This document shows, piece by piece, positions 13,713 through 18,374 of a stretch of DNA of 18,374 nucleotides. This DNA comes from CAOJBM01 sp051872535. GTDB lineage: Bacteria; Bacillota_I; Bacilli_A; RF39; UBA660. The notes beneath the pieces were generated by a model. The model was not told the origin of the DNA. It saw nothing but the letters and a program-made list of their open reading frames with translations, and made no database searches. The DNA lies in assembly GCA_051872535.1 (NCBI GenBank), contig JBJEDY010000012.1, forward strand, positions 1 through 18,374, in the 5' to 3' direction. The translations under genes were made by a program, and so were the position numbers. How positions within the stretch are numbered: the stretch's first letter is position 1; each line of letters starts with the position of its first letter.

Positions 13713-15827
13713 CTACCTAACAAGTATAATTTTATCATTAATCATGTATGGTTGTTCCTTAATTACTATTCCACCTTTGACATATTTCTTTTTCTTAGAA
13801 CGTACTAAACCTTTTACTTTTATAGTGCATTCTTTGTCCTTATAATAGAATATATCATCTTTTGTATATAACTTATCAATATTCTTTTTAATTTCTTTTG
13901 GAGTATATTCACAACATTGAAAAACTTCCATATCTAATTTTTCCATTATATCCCTAGATAAACCACAACATTTAATATCCCATTTATTGTCGATAAATTC
14001 AGCATATCTTTTCGCACCAATATATTTTGATTTAGTAAATTTCCCCTCACATTTCCAAGCACCTAAATTTTTATCGTGAATAGTAATATTTGGAATATCA
14101 TATCCTGTAATATGAATGCTATCTGTATCACAATATAAAAATCTATCATAAACTTTTTCTATTGATGTTAAAAGCACTTCACGAGCATAAGATGTTATAA
14201 ATGAAGCCATTGCTATGAAAACACCTTTATCAAGATAATCAAGTTTATTTCCATCATTATCTGTTGATATTGTTGAAAATGTATAATCTTGATAATCAAT
14301 TATTTTTTCTTCTTTAATAGGGTTCATTCCAAACTTACCATATAATGAATTTAAAAATAATTTTGCAGTTGCTCTAATAGCCCCTTTTCCTCTTTTTTTC
14401 ATTTCCATAAATGTGTCAATATATCTATCAAATATACCATAACTACCTTTGAAAGCTAATCCTCTTATATATTCAATACCTTCAATATCATAAGATTTTA
14501 AAAAGTATTCTAGTTGGACATTACTAAATACAAAACTGCATTCTTCATATTTTTCAACATCATCAAAATCTAAATATTTATTATTTTTAGCATAAACTGT
14601 ACCATTAAAATTGTGTGACCCTCTTATTTGAATATTTGGAATAAAACCATGTTTCACATGAAACTTTTTTACTTTTATTTCTTGAAAATAAAGAGGATAT
14701 TCTTTTTTATCAATATCAGTATCTTTATAATTACCGTCGAAAAAAATAGGTTCTCCATAAGGTAAAAGTCTTGTTCTCATAACAGAAGGATATAAGCTAT
14801 TTACATCATACACAAGACCAGCAACATCACCTGTTAATGTATCAATTAAATCACCATTTTTATAAACTATACCACCAAAATATGATTTTCTAATAAAGCT
14901 ATCAACTGTTAATGATACTTGAGGAAAAACTGATTCAAATAAATTATTAAGATTTTTAGCGGATTCTTTATTACCTTTTATTTCAGCATTAGGAAAACAT
15001 TCATTAAATGCTTCACACGAAACATAACTTTCATCATTAAACGATTTAAACATTAAATGCTTAAATTCATGCAAAGATTGACTAGCAATTGTCATTTTAT
15101 CAATTATAACTTTATAGTCTTGATTAACTTCTATACCTTGTATTAAAATAAGGTTAATGAAATCTTTTAATATTTTAACATCATCATATAAATACTTCAT
15201 TTCCTCAGCGTTTAAAATATAATTTCTTCTTCTTATAAATTTATGATTAATACCATCTTTTGGTATTGTTATACCTAAAAAATCCTTTGCTATTTTAACA
15301 AGAGGGAATGAAGCTATTTTGTAACTATCTTTAAATATAATTTGTTTCATACAAACTTTTTCTTTTTTATGACAATCAACAAATTTATCATAATAAAGAT
15401 TAAGTATTACTTGATAAAATGTACCGTTTGCATAAACTAATTCAAAAGTTTTGGATTGTTTTAAATCTCTTTTTTCAGCTTTTATAGTTTGACCTTCTTC
15501 ATTTTCTTCATAAGTGTTTAAGACTTGTTTAAAACCCTGTTTATTGATAAGATAGTTAAGTAAAAATTCAATGTCAAAAGTTAGATTATGAAAATAAATT
15601 ATGTTTGTACTTGCTTCTAATCTATATAAATCTTTTACAAAATCTTCAATATTATTATTATAGTATAGTATATTTCTTTTATCATTTACATTCATTAATC
15701 CAGTAGCATAGACAAAAACTTCACTATCTGTTTCATCAGTTGATGATGTTTCAAAATCAGCCACAAAGTATTCTGTTGATTTTAAATTATAATTTCTCTT
15801 TTTTCTAAAACCATTTAAAACAAACAT
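13713..15827 (-). CDS. Protein-primed family B DNA polymerase
   Basis: 704 residues, longer than phi29 polymerase (575). The 3'-5' exonuclease has ExoI DFET (Asp24, Glu26), ExoII Asn81/Asp85 and ExoIII Tyr212/Asp216. The YFGG link (316-319) follows. Polymerase motif A is YDVNSLYPS (Asp341), motif B is LNSLYGKFG (492-500), motif C is YCDTDS (565-570; Asp567, Asp569), and KRY at 606-608 is the K-x-Y motif. The long stretch between motifs A and B has room for the TPR1 and TPR2 insertions that bind terminal protein and give strand displacement. The whole TP-stop to polymerase-start junction (15825-15848) is copied at 1302-1325, so translation may be controlled by an antisense RNA. The ribosome binding site is AAAGGAG. 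Confidence 0.95.
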   Translation of the reverse strand: MFVLNGFRKKRNYNLKSTEYFVADFETSSTDETDSEVFVYATGLMNVNDKRNILYYNNNIEDFVKDLYRLEASTNIIYFHNLTFDIEFLLNYLINKQGFKQVLNTYEENEEGQTIKAEKRDLKQSKTFELVYANGTFYQVILNLYYDKFVDCHKKEKVCMKQIIFKDSYKIASFPLVKIAKDFLGITIPKDGINHKFIRRRNYILNAEEMKYLYDDVKILKDFINLILIQGIEVNQDYKVIIDKMTIASQSLHEFKHLMFKSFNDESYVSCEAFNECFPNAEIKGNKESAKNLNNLFESVFPQVSLTVDSFIRKSYFGGIVYKNGDLIDTLTGDVAGLVYDVNSLYPSVMRTRLLPYGEPIFFDGNYKDTDIDKKEYPLYFQEIKVKKFHVKHGFIPNIQIRGSHNFNGTVYAKNNKYLDFDDVEKYEECSFVFSNVQLEYFLKSYDIEGIEYIRGLAFKGSYGIFDRYIDTFMEMKKRGKGAIRATAKLFLNSLYGKFGMNPIKEEKIIDYQDYTFSTISTDNDGNKLDYLDKGVFIAMASFITSYAREVLLTSIEKVYDRFLYCDTDSIHITGYDIPNITIHDKNLGAWKCEGKFTKSKYIGAKRYAEFIDNKWDIKCCGLSRDIMEKLDMEVFQCCEYTPKEIKKNIDKLYTKDDIFYYKDKECTIKVKGLVRSKKKKYVKGGIVIKEQPYMINDKIILVR

Positions 15828-15848
15828 TTTTCTATTCTCCTTTATTTA
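15825..15848. repeat. 24-nt exact repeat, copy 2 (polymerase start region)
   Basis: Identical to 1302-1325. On the minus strand it spans exactly from the terminal-protein stop codon through AAAGGAG to the polymerase ATG. It would be the target of the candidate antisense RNA. Confidence 0.95.
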
Positions 15849-16607
15849 AAAACCTATTTGGTATTTTGCTTTTTTCACGTCATACATTATTTTGGCTAAT
15901 TCATGGTACGGAGTTGACGAAGCTAACTTATCATTTACAAATGTGTAAATATATCTTGATAGATAATTAATTTTTTCTCTAGCGAATGCTTTTTCAATTG
16001 GACTTAATTTTTCATATTCTTCTTTTAATACTTGTCGTTCATCTTCATCAATAAACCCAGCTTCTTCAAACTGTTGTAAATATAATTTGTCAATTCTTCT
16101 ACCATCATCAATTAATTCTTCACCAATAAAATTATCCATTTCATTTTTTATTTCTTCAATCATTTCATCAACTTTATCTTTTTTATTAATATAATCAAAT
16201 AATTTTACTTTACCAAAATTATTGGGTAAAGATAGTGATGTTTGGAATTTATTAGACATTATTTCTTTACCCTTGAGATAAGCAATTTCAAGAGCATTAA
16301 GATTATTTTGTTTGGCTATCCTTTCAAGTTCTCTTGACTTTAATTCTGTAAAATCTTTTTCAATTTTTCTTATTTCTTCATATTGTTTTTTAGTGAATGT
16401 AATTCTATGTTGATTTGTTCTAGCTTTTTTCTTTAACTTTCTAATATTTTTTCTGTAGTTATCATAGCTTTTTTGTGTGTATGCTAGGGATTCAATAGTA
16501 CGACCATTAAGAATATCTTCCATTGAATACCCTAACTTTTTTAATTCTCTTAAATCCCTTTTTATGTAGTCCTGTCTTGATTGTCGTATACCCTTCTTTT
16601 TAGCCAT
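15846..16607 (-). CDS. Terminal protein, primer for replication
   Basis: 253 residues from the ATG at 16607 (phi29 terminal protein has 266). The GGGGTG about eight bases upstream fits this ATG better than the in-frame TTG at 16613. The N-terminal 65 residues are very basic with KKKGIRQSRQDYIKRDLREL (3-22), suited to sequence-independent DNA binding. A long helical middle and an acidic C-terminal part follow. Position directly upstream of the polymerase, as in phi29 genes 3 and 2, and size are the main evidence, since terminal proteins diverge strongly. The priming hydroxyl residue cannot be named; candidates lie in the last 45 residues (LSRYIYTF, ASSTPYHE). Confidence 0.75.
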   Translation of the reverse strand: MAKKKGIRQSRQDYIKRDLRELKKLGYSMEDILNGRTIESLAYTQKSYDNYRKNIRKLKKKARTNQHRITFTKKQYEEIRKIEKDFTELKSRELERIAKQNNLNALEIAYLKGKEIMSNKFQTSLSLPNNFGKVKLFDYINKKDKVDEMIEEIKNEMDNFIGEELIDDGRRIDKLYLQQFEEAGFIDEDERQVLKEEYEKLSPIEKAFAREKINYLSRYIYTFVNDKLASSTPYHELAKIMYDVKKAKYQIGF

Positions 16608-16628
16608 ACCCAATCACCCCATTTTATT

Positions 16629-16775
16629 TTATTTGTTTTCAAACTGTTCAATATATGCTTTTATAAAACTTCTAACAACTCTCTGCATATTTTCTTCCTG
16701 TTCTTGACATATTTTTCTAAACTTCTCTTTTTCCTCTTGTGTTAATCTTATTAATAGTTGAACATCTTTTTTCAT
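16629..16775 (-). CDS. Ribbon-helix-helix-like small regulator, 48 residues
   Basis: The ORF starts at ATG 16775 with GGAGGTG seven bases upstream and ends at 16629. The product MKKDVQLLIRLTQEEKEKFR then KICQEQEENMQRVVRSFIKAYIEQ shows the pattern of CopG/Arc-type proteins: a short strand (VQLLIRL) with alternating residues, helix A (TQEEKEKFRKICQEQ) and helix B (NMQRVVRSFIKAYI). Such proteins bind DNA as dimers at inverted repeats. The repeats at 18283-18302 and 18332-18358 are plausible operators (inference). It sits between the MazG-like gene and the terminal protein, so it could autoregulate the minus operon. Confidence 0.7.
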   Translation of the reverse strand: MKKDVQLLIRLTQEEKEKFRKICQEQEENMQRVVRSFIKAYIEQFENK

Positions 16776-16809
16776 AAAAATACACCTCCATAATAATTAT
16801 ATCATATAC

Positions 16810-17076
16810 TTAATATTTTGTGTTCTTTATTCTATCAAGTTGACGATTTATTTTAAATTCAGCTTCTTTTTCTACTTCTTCGCCAATATCATACAAGTAT
16901 ATTAATTGATATAACATTATAAGTACATCAGCTATTTCAGAAGGAGTATTTTCAGATACTCCTCCTTTTATCATATTATTATAAAGTTCATATAAAAGTT
17001 CTTCAATTTCTTCTACGGTTTTTAACTCTTGATTACGTTTTCCATAATATTGTGCTATAAATTCAATTCTATTCAT
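16810..17076 (-). CDS. MazG-like nucleotide pyrophosphohydrolase
   Basis: 88 residues from ATG 17076, chosen because GGAAG lies eight bases upstream; longer forms up to 17112 lack a good site. The motif EEIEELLYELY (about 22-32) followed by EIADVLIMLYQL (about 47-58) is the E-x-x-E…E-x-x-D metal-binding signature of all-alpha NTP pyrophosphatases. The C-terminal KINRQLDRIKN fits the family as well. Such enzymes hydrolyse (d)NTPs or related nucleotides. In phages they may adjust nucleotide pools, remove aberrant dNTPs or blunt alarmone-based defence. The start overlaps the micro membrane gene by eight bases. Confidence 0.75.
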   Translation of the reverse strand: MNRIEFIAQYYGKRNQELKTVEEIEELLYELYNNMIKGGVSENTPSEIADVLIMLYQLIYLYDIGEEVEKEAEFKINRQLDRIKNTKY

Positions 17077-17194
17077 TTTCATCACTTCCGTATAAATATT
17101 GTAATAATGCAATTACTTCATCTATTAATCTTAAAACATATAAATCAAAACATATTGCAAAGATTAAAAATAAAATAATAATTATATCTAACAT
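17069..17194 (-). CDS. Micro membrane protein, 41 residues
   Basis: ATG at 17194 overlaps the end of the sigma gene by seven bases, with GGAGGGTGGAG just upstream, and its stop overlaps the MazG-like start by eight. The product begins MLDIIIILFLIFAICFDLYV, a clear membrane helix, followed by a soluble tail LRLIDEVIALLQYLYGSDEN. The chain sigma - micro protein - MazG is coupled throughout, so it is very likely translated. It could anchor or modulate one of its neighbours at the membrane, for example as an anti-sigma partner, but no motif supports this. Confidence 0.65.
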   Translation of the reverse strand: MLDIIIILFLIFAICFDLYVLRLIDEVIALLQYLYGSDENE

Positions 17195-17943
17195 TCTCCA
17201 CCCTCCAATATAGATTTTAATTTTGGATAACATTTTTTTAATGTTCTTGTAACATAAGATTGACTTTTACCAATTTCTTTGGCTATTTGTGAATGTGTTT
17301 TATCTTCAAAGTAATACATTTTAATTAATTGTTGTTCTCTTGTGGATAATTTTGAAATTGCTTTTAATAAATCTAATTTTTCAATTGTATCATTTTCAAA
17401 AGAATTAACAGAAACAGCTTCTTTAAATAAATTTGTGTTTTCTTCACCATCTTTATCTAAAACTCCTTTTTCTAAACTACTAAAAGAACCACTAATACAA
17501 CTTAAAAATTTAACTTCATCAATAGGTATATCAGTTATAGCAGATATTTCTTCGTCAAGTGGTTCACGACCACGTTCTTTTACAAAACTTCTAATTGTTT
17601 TCTTTATTAACTTGACGTTATCATAGTCCGGACGTGAAAGCCTAAAAGCAAATGTGTCATACTCATCACGGAAAAATTTTGAAACTTCACCAAGTATATA
17701 AGGATAAGCAATTGTGGATAACTTTACATTTCTTGATAAATCAAAATTACGCATAGCTTTTATAAAACCAGTTGAAGCAACATTGAAAACTAAATCTCTA
17801 TCTTCACCTTTTATTTTGAAGTTTTTAAGAACATATGATATAAACTTTACATTTCTATTATATAATTCTTCTTCAGCAATTTTATCACCATTTTGCAAAA
17901 GTTCTAATAATTCATGTTCATTTAATAATTTATAATCTTTCAT
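17188..17943 (-). CDS. Phage-encoded sigma-70 family factor, sporulation type
   Basis: 251 residues with regions 2, 3 and 4 in the layout of SigF/SigG/SigE. Region 2 spans about 22-93 (ELYNRNVKFISYVLKNF, then NVASTGFIKAMRNFDLSRNV and STIAYPYILGEVSKFFRD). Region 3 is about 104-160 (RGREPLDEEISAITDIPIDE). Region 4 is about 190-246, with the helix-turn-helix HSQIAKEIGKSQSYVTRTLK. Region 1 is absent, as in sporulation sigmas. It should bind host core RNA polymerase and redirect it, probably to late or middle promoters, taking the part p4 plays in phi29 (inference). Its leader carries the covarying hairpin shared with the gene at 464. GGGAGGG precedes the ATG. Two perfect DnaA-box sequences lie inside, both encoding Leu-Ser-Thr. 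Confidence 0.9.
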   Translation of the reverse strand: MKDYKLLNEHELLELLQNGDKIAEEELYNRNVKFISYVLKNFKIKGEDRDLVFNVASTGFIKAMRNFDLSRNVKLSTIAYPYILGEVSKFFRDEYDTFAFRLSRPDYDNVKLIKKTIRSFVKERGREPLDEEISAITDIPIDEVKFLSCISGSFSSLEKGVLDKDGEENTNLFKEAVSVNSFENDTIEKLDLLKAISKLSTREQQLIKMYYFEDKTHSQIAKEIGKSQSYVTRTLKKCYPKLKSILEGGEC

Positions 17944-17962
17944 TTATATCCCTCCCAATATA

Positions 17963-17996
17963 CCCTTGTAAGGTCGTAGAATTGATTCTAAGACCT
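17963..17996 (-). promoter_or_regulatory. Leader hairpin, copy 2 of a covarying pair
   Basis: Read on the minus strand: AGGTC, 16-base loop, GACCT, then TACAAGGG, 20 bases before the sigma start. It matches 420-453 at 28 of 34 positions. Two stem pairs change from G-C and T-A to C-G and C-G, keeping the stem. Here the stem extends outward to ten pairs (17966-17975 with 17992-18001), and five more pairs form inside the loop (17977-17981 with 17986-17990). Confidence 0.7.
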
Positions 17997-18014
17997 TACA
18001 ATTTATTTTTAATA

Positions 18015-18200
18015 CTATTTATCAGAAGCACATATTCTGTTGGTAGAAAGTAAATCTTTTAGGTCATATGCTTTTTCATAAAATATACATTCTTCACAAT
18101 CATCATTGTTAAAACAAATTATGTTATCACAAGTTATATATTTTCCTTTTTCTATAAATCTTTCTTTTGTTACTGTATTATTACTTATGTTTACTTTCAT
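18015..18200 (-). CDS. Cys-rich small protein, possible zinc binder
   Basis: 61 residues from ATG 18200, chosen because AAGGGGG lies seven to eight bases upstream. A longer in-frame start at 18248 would lie on the promoter itself. Cys24, Cys29, Cys35 and Cys38 (C-x4-C-x5-C-x2-C in YITCDNIICFNNDDCEEC) could bind one zinc ion; Cys57 is extra. The rest is charged and unrecognised. It is the first gene of the minus operon, so it is probably made earliest, and a role in taking over the host or regulating the operon would fit. The sigma gene follows after a structured leader. Confidence 0.65.
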   Translation of the reverse strand: MKVNISNNTVTKERFIEKGKYITCDNIICFNNDDCEECIFYEKAYDLKDLLSTNRICASDK

Positions 18201-18236
18201 TTTGTTACCCCCTTGATTATTTTCTTTTATACTTAT

Positions 18237-18265
18237 ATTATAGCACAATTATATAAATTTGATAA
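18237..18265 (-). promoter_or_regulatory. Promoter of the minus-strand replication operon
   Basis: On the minus strand: TTATCA (18265-18260), 17-base spacer, TATAAT (18242-18237) with TGC before it, making a perfect extended -10. Transcription would start near 18230, about 30 bases before the first ATG at 18200. No other equally good promoter is seen before the polymerase, so it may drive all eight genes. Confidence 0.7.
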
Positions 18266-18282
18266 CATAATAAAAATTAATT

Positions 18283-18302
18283 TTATTACAATTTTGTAAT
18301 AA
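18283..18302. promoter_or_regulatory. Perfect inverted repeat, candidate operator
   Basis: TTATTACAA (18283-18291), TT, TTGTAATAA (18294-18302). A perfect dyad of nine-base arms lies between the candidate divergent promoters. Position and symmetry suggest a dimeric regulator site, perhaps for the ribbon-helix-helix protein (inference). AT-richness raises the chance of coincidence. Confidence 0.5.
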
Positions 18303-18321
18303 TATTTTTTATCTTTTCTGA

Positions 18322-18348
18322 TTGACAATTGCCCATTAATCATATAAT
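18322..18348 (+). promoter_or_regulatory. Candidate outward promoter at the right edge
   Basis: TTGACA (18322-18327) and TATAAT (18343-18348) are both perfect but the spacer is only 15 bases, shorter than the usual 17. An imperfect inverted repeat (18332-18358, CCCATTAATCAT against ATCATTAGTGGG) covers the -10. It points out of the window. If the contig is permuted, it would drive the small-gene cluster at the left edge. Confidence 0.4.
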
Positions 18349-18364
18349 CATTAGTGGGGGAAAG

Positions 18365-18373
18365 TTATCCACA
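18365..18373 (+). promoter_or_regulatory. Perfect DnaA-box sequence at the window edge
   Basis: TTATCCACA matches the DnaA consensus exactly, one base from the end of the window. The same nine bases occur in the opposite orientation at 17341-17349 and 17713-17721 inside the sigma gene. Whether DnaA binds here is unknown. Confidence 0.35.
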
Positions 18374-18374
18374 G

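Noticed and set aside
16796..16801. Internal promoter (TATAAT on the minus strand) before the ribbon-helix-helix gene
   Set aside because: No -35 or extended -10 accompanies it, and such hexamers are common in DNA this AT-rich.
17966..18001. Long hairpin between the Cys-rich gene and sigma gene as an intrinsic terminator
   Set aside because: On the minus strand the stem is followed by GGGTATATTGGG, not a U-run. Its similarity to 420-453 makes a leader element more likely.
1..18374. Inverted terminal repeats at the window edges, expected for a protein-primed genome
   Set aside because: The first bases (GTTTCAAAATG) and the reverse complement of the last (CTGTGGATAAC) do not match, so the window edges do not show the termini.

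Overview
The window looks like a nearly complete genome of a small, strictly lytic, phi29-like podovirus (protein-primed replication) of a low-GC Firmicute, probably a clostridium-like host. The base composition is very AT-rich. Shine-Dalgarno sites are strong, GTG and TTG starts occur, and the genetic code is standard. The evidence for the phage type is a family B protein-primed DNA polymerase next to a terminal-protein-sized gene, a gp16-type packaging ATPase, and phi29-type capsid, knob, upper-collar and lower-collar genes. No integrase or lysogeny gene is visible. No inverted terminal repeat is visible at the window edges and the first gene has no ribosome binding site inside the window, so the true ends may be missing or the contig permuted.

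Layout. 1-1251, plus strand: six tightly packed small genes, two of them membrane proteins, probably early host-takeover or regulatory genes. 1255-1400: a compact control region with an extended -10 promoter, a strong intrinsic terminator, and a 24-nt stretch exactly complementary to the DNA polymerase ribosome binding site. 1404-1745: a small protein that may bind single-stranded DNA. 1760-1870: a three-way-junction RNA that is a candidate prohead (packaging) RNA. 1886-3817: capsid module with a subtilisin-like protease, a scaffold-like coiled coil and the major capsid protein. 3873-7384: the tail-knob gene, split into two coupled ORFs with lysozyme and M23 peptidase domains inserted. 7387-9466: holin, upper collar (portal), an NrdD-tail-like small protein, and lower collar. 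9480-11855: appendage genes, one intact with a pectate-lyase-like fold and one broken with remnants of an SGNH hydrolase. 11876-12586: amidase endolysin. 12652-12689: terminator between the converging operons.

The minus strand, from about 18230 down to 12694, reads as one replication and regulation operon: small Cys-rich protein, sporulation-type sigma factor, micro membrane protein, MazG-like pyrophosphohydrolase, ribbon-helix-helix protein, terminal protein, DNA polymerase, packaging ATPase. A regulatory region at 18249-18374 has candidate promoters facing both ways and two inverted repeats.

How it may work together (inference): the minus operon makes the replication machinery, a phage sigma factor that could redirect host RNA polymerase, and the packaging motor. 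The plus operon builds the virion and lyses the host. Two RNA-level signals may link the arms. One is a small plus-strand RNA predicted to mask the polymerase start site. The other is a pair of covarying leader hairpins, one before the sigma gene and one before a left-arm gene. The main novelty candidates are the antisense RNA, the prohead RNA candidate, the subtilisin in the capsid module, and the split knob-lysin.
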